NCBI GenBank assembly: GCA_947054185.1
Contig: CAMRVW010000029.1
Coordinates: 1-16,892 of the forward strand
From: an uncultured Rikenellaceae bacterium
GTDB lineage: Bacteria; Bacteroidota; Bacteroidia; Bacteroidales; Rikenellaceae
DNA: 16,892 nucleotides
Direction: 5' to 3'
Position numbers and translations under genes: made by a program. Numbering within the stretch: position 1 is the stretch's first letter; each line of letters opens with the position of its first letter. A model generated the notes under the pieces. It was not told where the DNA came from and made no database searches. It saw only the letters and a program-made list of their open reading frames with translations. Positions 1 to 8,100 of the stretch are shown here, in pieces.

Positions 1-70
1 AGACACCTACGAATATCTGCTCACAACCATCTAAAGACCTTCTACATATAACCAACCAGCAGCACAAAGA

Positions 71-175
71 GGTATTGTCCGTCGCCGACACATACCTGCA
101 CTCCCCCAACAAACGAAAACCCCACGACAGAACCCACTGCCCGAAAGCGATATTGTCAGGCACCGACATATATAC
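71..175. repeat. Degenerate direct repeat with internal dyad, two copies
   Basis: Two related segments lie 78 bp apart, starting with the shared word TATTGTC at 73-79 and 151-157. Over the next 15 bases they share CCGACA and a following ATA, giving about 18 matches in 22 positions. Each copy has an imperfect dyad: TGTC, 7 nt, GACA, extended outward by ATA-like bases. Similarity continues weakly on the other side of TATTGTC. The segments lie in a non-coding spacer beyond the gap terminator, so they may belong to the regulatory region of a gene left of the window. The function is unknown; a decayed intergenic repeat is equally likely. Confidence 0.4.
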
Positions 176-183
176 ACCGGCAC

Positions 184-213
184 AAAAAAGGACGCCTCAA
201 CGTGAGGCGTCCT
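184..213 (-). terminator. Rho-independent terminator of gap
   Basis: A perfect 10-bp stem (190-199 pairing with 203-212) closes a 3-nt loop. On the minus strand it is followed at once by a run of U residues, from the A run at 184-189. It lies 24 nt beyond the gap stop codon, in the right orientation to end that transcript. Confidence 0.85.
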
Positions 214-236
214 CTGCAATTTCAGTGATATACCGA

Positions 237-1241
237 TTATTTAACGGTGCTCATGTGCTGGATCAACTCAACGACTTTGTTAGAGTAACCCCACTCGTTG
301 TCGTACCAAGAGACGAGCTTAACGAAGTTGGCGTTGAGAGAGATACCTGCTTTGGCATCGAAGATAGAAGTACGTGCGTCGCCGATGAAGTCAGACGATA
401 CAACGTCGTCCTCAGTGTAACCGAGGATGCCTTTAAGCTCGTTTTCAGAAGCGGCTTTAACGGCAGCTTTGATCTCGTCGTAAGTTGCACCTTTCTCAAG
501 ACGGCAGGTCAGGTCGACAACAGATACGTCGAGAGTGGGAACACGGAACGACATACCTGTGAGTTTGCCGTTGAGAGAGGGGATAACCTTACCCACAGCT
601 TTTGCAGCGCCGGTCGATGAGGGAATGATGTTGCCCGCAGCGGCACGGCCACCACGCCAGTCTTTCAATGACGGACCGTCAACGGTCTTCTGAGTTGCTG
701 TCGTGGCGTGAACGGTGGTCATAAGACCTTCGATGATACCGAACTTGTCGTTGATAACCTTTGCGAGGGGAGCCAAGCAGTTGGTGGTGCAAGATGCGTT
801 AGATACGATCTGCTGGCCGCTGTAAGTGTTGTTGTTGACACCCATTACAAACATGGGGGTGTCGTCTTTTGAGGGAGCCGACATCACCACGCGTTTTGCG
901 CCGGCCTCGATATGTTTGCCCGCAAGCTCTTTGGTGAGGAAAAGCCCGGTTGACTCAACGACATACTCGGCACCGACCTCGTTCCACTTAAGGTCTTTGG
1001 GGTCACGCTCTGCGGTAACGCGGATAGACTGACCGTTGACAACCAGGTGACCGTCTTTGATGTCGATAGAACCCTGGAACTTGCCGTGGATGGTGTCGTA
1101 ACGAAGCATGTAAGCCATGTACTCAACGGGGATAAGGTCGTTGATACCCACAACTTCGATGTTTTCCTTGGTCATTGCCGCACGGAAAACCAAACGACCG
1201 ATACGGCCGAAACCGTTAATACCAATTTTGATTTTAGACAT
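237..1241 (-). CDS. gap: Glyceraldehyde-3-phosphate dehydrogenase, type I
   Basis: Cytosolic glycolytic enzyme that oxidises and phosphorylates glyceraldehyde 3-phosphate to 1,3-bisphosphoglycerate with NAD. The 334-residue product has the normal family length. The nucleotide-binding motif GINGFGRIGR is at residues 7-16. The catalytic cysteine is near residue 151 in SNASCTTN, and the partner histidine follows in TTVHATTATQKTVDGPS. The start was set at MSKIKIG because the 18 codons upstream lack family similarity and lie in AT-rich leader sequence. The gene is alone in its transcript: about 190 nt separate it from the aspartokinase stop, and a strong terminator follows. Its isoleucine codons are ATC or ATT (11 in the first 75 codons, no ATA), unlike most neighbours, as expected for a highly expressed gene. 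Confidence 0.97.
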   Translation of the reverse strand: MSKIKIGINGFGRIGRLVFRAAMTKENIEVVGINDLIPVEYMAYMLRYDTIHGKFQGSIDIKDGHLVVNGQSIRVTAERDPKDLKWNEVGAEYVVESTGLFLTKELAGKHIEAGAKRVVMSAPSKDDTPMFVMGVNNNTYSGQQIVSNASCTTNCLAPLAKVINDKFGIIEGLMTTVHATTATQKTVDGPSLKDWRGGRAAAGNIIPSSTGAAKAVGKVIPSLNGKLTGMSFRVPTLDVSVVDLTCRLEKGATYDEIKAAVKAASENELKGILGYTEDDVVSSDFIGDARTSIFDAKAGISLNANFVKLVSWYDNEWGYSNKVVELIQHMSTVK

Positions 1242-1292
1242 AACTGTATTTTGTTTAAAAGTGTTGTTTTCACGCATTACACAGTGCTTACG

Positions 1293-1321
1293 CAAAAGAT
1301 AAAAGACTGTGTTTGTTGCAA
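1293..1321 (-). promoter_or_regulatory. Possible proximal gap promoter
   Basis: Read on the minus strand, TATCTTTTG (1301-1293) resembles the Bacteroidetes -7 element TAnnTTTG with one extra T. A TTG at 1321-1319 lies 17 nt upstream. It would give a leader of roughly 45 nt before the gap start. The match is imperfect and no experiment backs it. Confidence 0.35.
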
Positions 1322-1361
1322 TTAGCAGACATTACAACGTTTTATAACATCTCCCGAATTG

Positions 1362-1369
1362 CAAATTTA
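1362..1369 (-). promoter_or_regulatory. Possible distal gap promoter (-7 element)
   Basis: The minus strand reads TAAATTTG, a full match to TAnnTTTG. There is no clear TTTG about 20 nt upstream, only an A/T-rich tract. If used, the gap leader would be about 115 nt long. The surrounding sequence is very AT-rich, so a chance match is quite possible. Confidence 0.3.
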
Positions 1370-1432
1370 CAATTTTTTTGCGACAGATTAAAAATTTTAT
1401 TTCATTTTTCCGCCTCTGCACCCAAATTTTTC

Positions 1433-2692
1433 TTACGCCACGGGGACGGTATCGCGCAAAAGACGGATGGAGCGTCGGGTCTGCTGTCTTATATATATGG
1501 TATGCCCGGCACTCTCTCTTTCGACCACTTCGGGGGTATATCCCCTTATTGTGAGCAACTCGAGATTGTCGTTATAACGCACCGAGAAATCGCGCTGAAG
1601 GTCGGCCACAAGATCGGCGAAATAGCGTGAGGCATCGACACTCACACTTATGCGCACGGCCGAGTTCTGCACCATGTTGACCTTTTGGCGATAGCTGTTC
1701 AGTGTGGCGAACACGCTTGCGAGCGACTCTTCCAGAACGAACGAGAAATCTTTGGGCTCGATGGATATGAGTATCTGGTTGCGCTTGAGTATGAGCACCG
1801 GCATGGCAGGCGGGGTGTAATCGTCGAAGTTGCAGATACAACTGCCGGGACGGTCGGGAGCGGCGAACGGACGCACGTAAAGGGGTATGTTTTTGTTGTG
1901 AAGCGGCTTTATGGTCTTGGGGTGTATGATTTGGGCACCGCTATAGGCCAGCTCGACGGCGTCGATATATGAAAGCCTGTCTATGAGGGTGGCCGAGGGG
2001 AAGATGCGCGGGTCGGCGCTCAATATGCCGTCGACATCTTTCCAGATGGTGACGCTGTGACAGTCGAGCATGCTCGCCACGGCGGCGGCGGTGTAATCGG
2101 AGCCTTCGCGTCCAAGGGTGGTGGGGTGTCCGGACGGTGTGCCGCCGATAAAGCCCTGCATGACGAACAGACGGGCACCACAGCCGACAGCCCGACGCAG
2201 ATTGAGAGTCGACGCATCGAAATCGACGGAGGCTTCGCGGTGGCGACCGTCGGTGACGAGCATGCGTCGCATGTCTATCCACTCGGCGTCAATGCCGCAC
2301 TGACGGGCGTAAGAGGCCACTATGGCTGTGGAGAGAAGCTCTCCATGGCTTACTATCTCGTCATAACTGCGCTCGTAACTGTCGGCCGGTGTGCGCCTGC
2401 CCAACACGCTTACGAGCATGGCAAACACATCGTCAAACCGGGTGCGATCCGAAAGCGACAGCCCGTCCATTATTTGCACGTGCATCTGCCTTATCTGCTC
2501 CAGACGCGTCGACACGGCAGCATCGTTGCCCTCAAGGTAATGGTGGAGCACCTCTTCCATGGCGTTGGTGGTCTTGCCCATGGCAGAGACGACCACGACA
2601 AGCGGTTCCTGCTCTTTCGAGACTATGTCCATGACGTTTCTTACACCGGCAGCGTTGCACACGGAGGCACCGCCGAATTTATACACCTTCAT
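1433..2692 (-). CDS. lysC: Aspartate kinase, monofunctional
   Basis: Phosphorylates L-aspartate to 4-phospho-L-aspartate, the first step to lysine/diaminopimelate, threonine and methionine. The 419-residue protein begins with the kinase signature KFGGASV (residues 5-11). It carries the substrate/ATP motif LGREGSDYTAA in the middle and a C-terminal third with ACT-like regulatory features (VRISVSVDASRY). There is no homoserine dehydrogenase domain, so this is the monofunctional type; feedback inhibition through the ACT region is expected from the family. The gene starts 40 nt after the RNA methyltransferase stop on the same strand, so co-transcription is likely. That gap also contains TTTG, 19 nt, TATATTTT, a weak promoter-like match very close to the start codon. 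No terminator is visible after the stop. The symbol lysC is by family; which end product controls it cannot be read. Confidence 0.9.
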   Translation of the reverse strand: MKVYKFGGASVCNAAGVRNVMDIVSKEQEPLVVVVSAMGKTTNAMEEVLHHYLEGNDAAVSTRLEQIRQMHVQIMDGLSLSDRTRFDDVFAMLVSVLGRRTPADSYERSYDEIVSHGELLSTAIVASYARQCGIDAEWIDMRRMLVTDGRHREASVDFDASTLNLRRAVGCGARLFVMQGFIGGTPSGHPTTLGREGSDYTAAAVASMLDCHSVTIWKDVDGILSADPRIFPSATLIDRLSYIDAVELAYSGAQIIHPKTIKPLHNKNIPLYVRPFAAPDRPGSCICNFDDYTPPAMPVLILKRNQILISIEPKDFSFVLEESLASVFATLNSYRQKVNMVQNSAVRISVSVDASRYFADLVADLQRDFSVRYNDNLELLTIRGYTPEVVERESAGHTIYIRQQTRRSIRLLRDTVPVA

Positions 2693-2732
2693 AAAAATAT
2701 ATTCGCTTCTTAAAAATCAACAAACACAGTCC

Positions 2733-3482
2733 TCACCTTACGCGGCCACGAAAAAGGGCGCACACGATGGCAGTCGCCACACCGACATTGAGCGATTCGC
2801 CGGTGGCCCGCCCTTCTGGAAACGGGGGTATGAAAAGACGCTTTGTGACAATGGTGCCCACAGACGGAGATATGCCCTGCCCCTCGTTGCCCATCACCAC
2901 CACACCGCCGCGTGTCAGCGGGGAGGAGTATATGTCGTCGCCGTCGAGAAAGGTGCCGTAAACGGGTATGCCCTCGCCCGTGGCGCGCTCCAACAGAGGC
3001 TCCAAAGGCATGTAATGGACACTCACCCGGCACAACGCCCCCATGGTGGCCTGCACCGCCTTGGTGTTATAGAGGTCGACCGTGGAGGGCGAGCATATCA
3101 CATGCTCTATGCCGAACCAGTCGGCCGCCCGTATTATGGTACCGAGATTGCCCGGGTCCTGCACTCCGTCGAGGGCGATGACCAGATTGTCGTGCCAGCT
3201 TGCGGGGTCGAACCCTATAGTGCGCTTTTTCATCACCGCCAGCACCGACGAGGGGGTCTTGAGGTGCGACATGCGCGCCATATCGTCGGGCGACACGGCA
3301 ACGGCAGGCACACCCATATCGTCGCCACACACATACAGCTCTTCAGGCTCCATGCCGCCGTCGATAAGGTCGCGCACCAGCTTGACACCCTCGGCGACAA
3401 AAAGACCGCTTCGGTCTCTGAAACGTTTGTCGCGCAACGATCTTATGCGCGACACCGTGGCCTTGGTAATCATCTTATCCAT
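2733..3482 (-). CDS. TrmH/SpoU-family RNA 2'-O-methyltransferase
   Basis: SPOUT-class enzyme that methylates a ribose 2'-OH in rRNA or tRNA using S-adenosylmethionine. An N-terminal SpoU substrate-binding region (about residues 8-85, with FVAEGVKLVRDLI) precedes the catalytic domain. All three SPOUT motifs are present: PGNLGTIIRAADWFG from about residue 110 (Asn112, Arg118), VVMGNEGQGIS near residue 190, and ESLNVGVATAIVCALFR near the C terminus. The start is placed at MDKMITK (249 residues); a start three codons later is also possible. An upstream extension of 16 codons is open but unlike the family. It appears to be the first gene of a minus-strand unit with lysC and is divergent from carA. 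The exact RNA target cannot be told, so no symbol is given. Confidence 0.9.
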   Translation of the reverse strand: MDKMITKATVSRIRSLRDKRFRDRSGLFVAEGVKLVRDLIDGGMEPEELYVCGDDMGVPAVAVSPDDMARMSHLKTPSSVLAVMKKRTIGFDPASWHDNLVIALDGVQDPGNLGTIIRAADWFGIEHVICSPSTVDLYNTKAVQATMGALCRVSVHYMPLEPLLERATGEGIPVYGTFLDGDDIYSSPLTRGGVVVMGNEGQGISPSVGTIVTKRLFIPPFPEGRATGESLNVGVATAIVCALFRGRVR

Positions 3483-3703
3483 AAACAAAACCTGTATGTC
3501 CCGACCGTGCATCCGCCCGCTAAAAAACATCGTCCCCTAACGAATAAAAACCGTCATAAAGCCAGTCTGTTCCAAAAGGAGCGGCCGAGACACAAACAAA
3601 ACATCTTCCTTGCAAAAACTTCCACAACCACCTTTTACGCCTCTTGAAAGGGCCTTGCACTGACAGAGAGAGATCAAGAAAAGATGGAAAGGTCTCAAAA
3701 TAT

Positions 3704-3735
3704 TTTGCTAAGATAAAAAATAATATTTAATTTTG
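3704..3735 (+). promoter_or_regulatory. carAB promoter, Bacteroidetes type
   Basis: TTTG at 3704-3707 is followed after exactly 20 nt by TAATTTTG at 3728-3735, a full match to the TAnnTTTG -7 element of the primary sigma factor in Bacteroidetes. Transcription would start near 3740, leaving a leader of about 20 nt, too short for an attenuator or riboswitch. The rest of the 277-nt divergent spacer (3483-3759) shows no good match on the minus strand for the methyltransferase gene. It contains a purine-rich stretch at about 3661-3692. Confidence 0.7.
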
Positions 3736-3759
3736 TATTTTAGATAAACATATACGGTT

Positions 3760-4854
3760 ATGTCTAAGAAAAAATCAACCTTAATCCTCGAGGACGGTTC
3801 AACGTTTGAAGGTTTCGCGTTTGGAGCCGCTCGAAGCGTATCGGGCGAAATTGTTTTCAACACCGCTATGACGGGCTATCCCGAAAGCCTTACAGATCCA
3901 TCTTACAGCGGTCAGATTTTAGTGGCAACATACCCTTTGATAGGCAATTACGGTGTGCCTCCATTGAGTATTGACGAGAAATTGGGGCTTCCCGAGTTTT
4001 TCGAGTCGGACCGCATACACCCCAAAGCCCTGGTGGTGTCTGATTACTCGTTCAACCACAGCCACTGGAACGCGGTAAAGAGCCTCGACGAATGGCTTAA
4101 GGAGTATGACATTCCCGCAATTTACGGCATCGACACCCGTGCGGTCACCAAGATCATACGTGAGCACGGCACAATGCTCTCCAAGGTTGTGCCCGAGGGG
4201 TGCGACACACCGGCAGAGTTTCACGACCAGAACACGGAAAACCTCGTGGCCAAAGTATCGCCCACCGAGGTTACCACATACGGCGACGGGCCTCACAAGG
4301 TGGTGCTGGTCGACTGCGGAAGCAAGAACAACATCATAAGGTGCCTTGTAAGACGCGGCGCCACCGTAACGCGTGTGCCGTGGGATTACGACTTCTCGAC
4401 GCTGGATTACGATGGTGTGATGCTGTCTAACGGTCCCGGCGACCCCAAGATGTGCGGCAAGACGGTTGAGAACATCAGAAAAGCCATCGCCAAAGGCAAA
4501 CCCATATTCGGCATATGCCTTGGCAACCAGCTGCTTTCGATTGCCGCCGGTGCAACGACATACAAACTCAAATACGGTCACCGCAGCCACAACCAGCCTG
4601 CCCTCATGGTGGGCACCGAGCGCGCCATGATAACATCGCAGAATCATGGTTTCGCCGTCGACACAGACACGCTCGAAGATGGTTGGGAGCCATACATGGT
4701 CAACCTCAACGACGGCACCAGCGAGGGCATACGCCACAAGAGCAAGCCTTTCTTCTCGGTACAATTCCATCCCGAGGCCACAGGCGGCCCCGACGATACA
4801 GAATTTCTTTTTGACCAATTTATATCGAACATAGAAAATGCAAAAAATAAATAA
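3760..4854 (+). CDS. carA: Carbamoyl phosphate synthase, small (glutaminase) subunit
   Basis: Hydrolyses glutamine and passes ammonia to CarB for carbamoyl phosphate synthesis, feeding pyrimidines and arginine. The 364-residue protein has the N-terminal CPSase small-chain domain (about 5-140, with GEIVFNTAMTGYPESLTDPS) and a class I glutamine amidotransferase domain. The nucleophile is Cys253 in GICLGNQLL, and His337 and Glu339 in FHPEA complete the triad. The position after CLG is Asn rather than the His of the Escherichia coli enzyme; I recall this as usual in Bacteroidetes, and the triad is intact. The gene overlaps carB by 17 nt, which suggests translational coupling and a fixed subunit ratio. 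Confidence 0.96.
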   Translation: MSKKKSTLILEDGSTFEGFAFGAARSVSGEIVFNTAMTGYPESLTDPSYSGQILVATYPLIGNYGVPPLSIDEKLGLPEFFESDRIHPKALVVSDYSFNHSHWNAVKSLDEWLKEYDIPAIYGIDTRAVTKIIREHGTMLSKVVPEGCDTPAEFHDQNTENLVAKVSPTEVTTYGDGPHKVVLVDCGSKNNIIRCLVRRGATVTRVPWDYDFSTLDYDGVMLSNGPGDPKMCGKTVENIRKAIAKGKPIFGICLGNQLLSIAAGATTYKLKYGHRSHNQPALMVGTERAMITSQNHGFAVDTDTLEDGWEPYMVNLNDGTSEGIRHKSKPFFSVQFHPEATGGPDDTEFLFDQFISNIENAKNK

Positions 4855-7800
4855 AGTAATCCTGCTGGGCTCCGGCGCGCTTAAGATAGGTGAGGCGGGC
4901 GAGTTTGACTATTCGGGATCGCAAGCGCTAAAGGCCCTCAAAGAGGAGGGGATAGAGACCATCCTGATAAACCCCAACATAGCCACGGTTCAAACCTCGG
5001 AAAACATTGCAGACAGGGTATATTTCCTGCCGGTGACTCCCGAATATGTCGAGGAGGTGATAGACCGCGAGCGTCCCGACGGCATATTGCTGGCTTTCGG
5101 CGGTCAGACCGCTCTGAACTGCGGCGTGAAGCTCTATGAGAGCGGGGTGCTTGAGAAATATAACGTCAAGGTGCTCGGCACACCTGTGCAGGCCATCATA
5201 GACACCGAAGACCGTGAAAAATTCGTCGAGAAGCTCGACCAGATAGATGTCAAGACCATAAAGAGCGAGGCCGTCACCTCGGTGGAGGATGCCAAGCGTG
5301 TGGCCGCAGAGTTGGGTTACCCCGTCATAGTGCGCGCGGCATACACCTTGGGCGGCTTGGGCTCAGGCTTCGCCGACAACCCCGAAGAGCTCGAGACACT
5401 GGCAGGCAAGGCCTTCACATACTCGCCGCAGCTGTTGGTCGAAAAGTCGCTCAAAGGCTGGAAAGAGGTCGAGTATGAGGTGGTGCGTGACAGGTTTGAC
5501 AACTGCATCACTGTCTGCAACATGGAGAACTTCGACCCGCTGGGCATACACACGGGCGAGAGCATAGTGGTGGCCCCCTCGCAGACGCTCACCAACTCGG
5601 AGTATCACAAGCTGCGCCGTCTGGCCATCAAGATAATACGCCACATAGGCATAGTGGGCGAATGTAACGTGCAATATGCGCTCGACCCCAACAGTGAGGA
5701 TTATCGTGTGATAGAGGTCAATGCGCGCCTTTCACGTTCGTCGGCATTGGCCTCGAAAGCCACCGGTTATCCGCTTGCCTTCGTGGCAGCCAAGTTAGGC
5801 CTGGGTTACGGGTTGCACGAGCTTAAGAACTCGGTGACCAAGACCACCACGGCATGTTTCGAGCCTGCGTTGGACTATATAGTATGCAAGATACCACGCT
5901 GGGACCTCGGCAAATTCAAGGGCGTGTCGCACGAGCTGGGATCGAGCATGAAATCGGTCGGCGAGGTTATGGCCATAGGTCGCACTTTTGAAGAGGCCAT
6001 ACAGAAGGGATTGCGCATGATAGGACAGGGCATGCATGGCTTTGTGGGCAACAAAGAGCTGGCAGTCAAAGATATAGACGCCGCACTAACCCACCCCACC
6101 GACAAACGCATATTCTATATATCGCAGGCGCTCAAAAAGGGTTACAGTGTCGACAAGATACACGACCTTACCAAGATAGACAAGTGGTTTCTGGACAAGC
6201 TGCGCAACATAATAACCACCGAAAAGGAGCTTGACAAATACAACGCCATTGCCGATGTGCCCGACGACTTGTTGCGCGAGGCCAAGCAACGCGGTTTTTC
6301 CGATTTCCAGCTGGCGCGCATAATATTGAGATGCAAGGACGGCGAGATAGAAGATTACATGTTCCGCATACGTGCCGCACGCAAAGAGCGCGGCATAACG
6401 CCGGTGATAAAGCAGATAGACACGTTGGCGGCCGAATATCCCGCCCTAACCAACTATCTGTATGTCACCTATAACGGCACAGAGCACGACATCGACTTCG
6501 CCCATGACGACAAGTCGGTGGTGGTGCTCGGCTCGGGCGCATACCGCATAGGCAGCTCGGTGGAGTTTGACTGGTGCGGCGTCAACGCCATAAACACCGT
6601 TCGCGCAAACGGTTACAGGTCGGTGATGATAAATTACAACCCGGAGACCGTGTCGACCGATTACGACATGTGCGACCGTCTCTATTTCGACGAGCTGACC
6701 TTGGAGAGGGTGCTCGACATAACCGACCTGGAGCAACCGCACGGTGTGATAGTATCGACAGGAGGCCAGATACCCAACAACCTGGCCATGAGGCTTGACA
6801 GCCAGAAGATAAGGATACTCGGCACATCGGCTCACGACATTGACCGTGCCGAAGACAGACACAAGTTTTCTTCCATGTGCGACGCCCTGGGCATAGACCA
6901 GCCCCGCTGGAAAGAGCTTACCTCGATGGATGACATATACAAATTTGTCGATCAGGTGGGCTTCCCGGTGTTGATACGTCCCTCTTACGTGCTCTCGGGC
7001 GCGGCCATGAACGTGGTATCCAACAAAGAGGAGCTCAGGCACTTTTTGGAGATGGCGACAGAGGTGTCGAAGCAATATCCCGTTGTGGTGACCGAGTTCA
7101 TTGAGAACGCCAAGGAGATAGAGATAGACGCCGTGGCCAAAGATGGCGAGGTGATGCTTTACGCCATATCGGAGCATGTGGAGTTTGCAGGCGTACACTC
7201 GGGCGACGCCACCATCGTGTTCCCCGCCCAGAAGCTCTATAACGAGACCATAAGACGCATCAAGAAGATAGCCCGCAAGATAGCCGGCGAGTTGCACATA
7301 TCGGGCCCGTTCAACATGCAGCTCATGGCAAAGGATAACGACATAAAGGTGATCGAGTGCAACCTGCGCGCGTCGAGGAGTTTCCCGTTCGTGTCGAAAG
7401 TGCTTAAGGTCAACTTCATAGATCTGGCCACCCGCATAATGTTAGGCTTACCCGTGGAGGCGCCGGCCAAGTCGGCATTCGACCTCGACTATGTGGGTGT
7501 CAAGGCTCCGCAGTTCTCGTTCTCGCGCTTGCAGAAGGCCGACCCCGTGCTTGGCGTCGAGATGGCGTCGACGGGTGAGGTGGCCTGCTTAGGCGAAGAT
7601 TACTATGAGGCCATATTGAAATCTATGTTGTCGGTGGGTTACAAGGTGCCCCGCAAGACTGTGCTCCTGTCGACGGGCGATTTGCGCTCCAAGGTGGAGA
7701 TGATAAAGCCGGCATCGCTTCTGCAAGAGAAGGGTTACACCATTTACGCCACCCGCGGCACTGCCCTCTTCCTGCAAGAGCACGGCATCAAGGCGCAGAC

Positions 7801-8056
7801 ACTCGGATGGCCCGACCAGAACGACGGCACACCCAACACGCTCGACTTCATCAAGAACGGCAAGATAGAACTGGTGGTCAACATACCCAAGAACCTGTCG
7901 AAAGACGAGCTCAACAACGATTACACCATCAGGCGCTCGGCCATAGACTTCAACGTGCCCCTTATTACCAATGCCCGTCTTGGCGCGGCGTTCATAACGG
8001 CATTCTGTCGTCTTGACAAGAGCGATATACAGATAAAGAGCTGGAACGAATATTAA
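4838..8056 (+). CDS. carB: Carbamoyl phosphate synthase, large subunit
   Basis: Makes carbamoyl phosphate from bicarbonate, two ATP and the ammonia channelled from CarA. At 1072 residues it has full length. Two homologous ATP-grasp halves are visible: the first opens with GSGALKIGEAGEFDYSG near residue 11, the second with GSGAYRIGSSVEFDWCG near residue 566. A methylglyoxal-synthase-like allosteric domain runs from about residue 940 (TVLLSTGDLRSK) to the end. The first half contains INPNIATVQTS and LAFGGQTALNCGV, closer in my memory to eukaryotic CAD-type enzymes than to the E. coli form. The start ATG lies inside the last codons of carA. Isoleucine is mostly ATA here (5 of the first 8). A hairpin terminator follows the stop. 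Confidence 0.97.
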   Translation: MQKINKVILLGSGALKIGEAGEFDYSGSQALKALKEEGIETILINPNIATVQTSENIADRVYFLPVTPEYVEEVIDRERPDGILLAFGGQTALNCGVKLYESGVLEKYNVKVLGTPVQAIIDTEDREKFVEKLDQIDVKTIKSEAVTSVEDAKRVAAELGYPVIVRAAYTLGGLGSGFADNPEELETLAGKAFTYSPQLLVEKSLKGWKEVEYEVVRDRFDNCITVCNMENFDPLGIHTGESIVVAPSQTLTNSEYHKLRRLAIKIIRHIGIVGECNVQYALDPNSEDYRVIEVNARLSRSSALASKATGYPLAFVAAKLGLGYGLHELKNSVTKTTTACFEPALDYIVCKIPRWDLGKFKGVSHELGSSMKSVGEVMAIGRTFEEAIQKGLRMIGQGMHGFVGNKELAVKDIDAALTHPTDKRIFYISQALKKGYSVDKIHDLTKIDKWFLDKLRNIITTEKELDKYNAIADVPDDLLREAKQRGFSDFQLARIILRCKDGEIEDYMFRIRAARKERGITPVIKQIDTLAAEYPALTNYLYVTYNGTEHDIDFAHDDKSVVVLGSGAYRIGSSVEFDWCGVNAINTVRANGYRSVMINYNPETVSTDYDMCDRLYFDELTLERVLDITDLEQPHGVIVSTGGQIPNNLAMRLDSQKIRILGTSAHDIDRAEDRHKFSSMCDALGIDQPRWKELTSMDDIYKFVDQVGFPVLIRPSYVLSGAAMNVVSNKEELRHFLEMATEVSKQYPVVVTEFIENAKEIEIDAVAKDGEVMLYAISEHVEFAGVHSGDATIVFPAQKLYNETIRRIKKIARKIAGELHISGPFNMQLMAKDNDIKVIECNLRASRSFPFVSKVLKVNFIDLATRIMLGLPVEAPAKSAFDLDYVGVKAPQFSFSRLQKADPVLGVEMASTGEVACLGEDYYEAILKSMLSVGYKVPRKTVLLSTGDLRSKVEMIKPASLLQEKGYTIYATRGTALFLQEHGIKAQTLGWPDQNDGTPNTLDFIKNGKIELVVNIPKNLSKDELNNDYTIRRSAIDFNVPLITNARLGAAFITAFCRLDKSDIQIKSWNEY

Positions 8057-8065
8057 TAACGGTGT

Positions 8066-8100
8066 CCGGGGCTTTTGAGAGGCCCCGGCATCTTTTATCT
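8066..8100 (+). terminator. Hairpin terminator of carAB
   Basis: A 7-bp GC stem (8066-8072 with 8082-8088) with a 9-nt loop starts 9 nt after the carB stop and is followed by a T-rich tract (TCTTTTATCT). This fits a rho-independent terminator, though the T run is interrupted. Confidence 0.7.

Noticed and set aside
31..219. 62-codon minus-strand frame at the window start
   Set aside because: It begins downstream of the gap terminator hairpin and overlaps it, and its repeated words come from the DNA repeat at 71-175. No other coding evidence.
2559..3647. Long plus-strand open frame (362 codons) opposite the RNA methyltransferase gene and the lysC start
   Set aside because: It is antisense to two well-supported genes, runs on into non-coding spacer, is rich in His/Arg/Gly from codon-shadow composition, and has no recognisable domain.
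3483..3759. Riboswitch or pyrimidine attenuator before carA
   Set aside because: The promoter match leaves a leader of only about 20 nt, and no terminator hairpin or leader peptide is present.
3919..4818. Minus-strand open frame of 299 codons inside carA
   Set aside because: It is fully antisense to carA and its sequence is a shadow of carA codon bias. No start signal or domain is seen.
6446..7297. Minus-strand open frame of 283 codons inside carB
   Set aside because: Antisense to the second ATP-grasp half of carB, with His/Tyr/Val-rich shadow composition and no family likeness.
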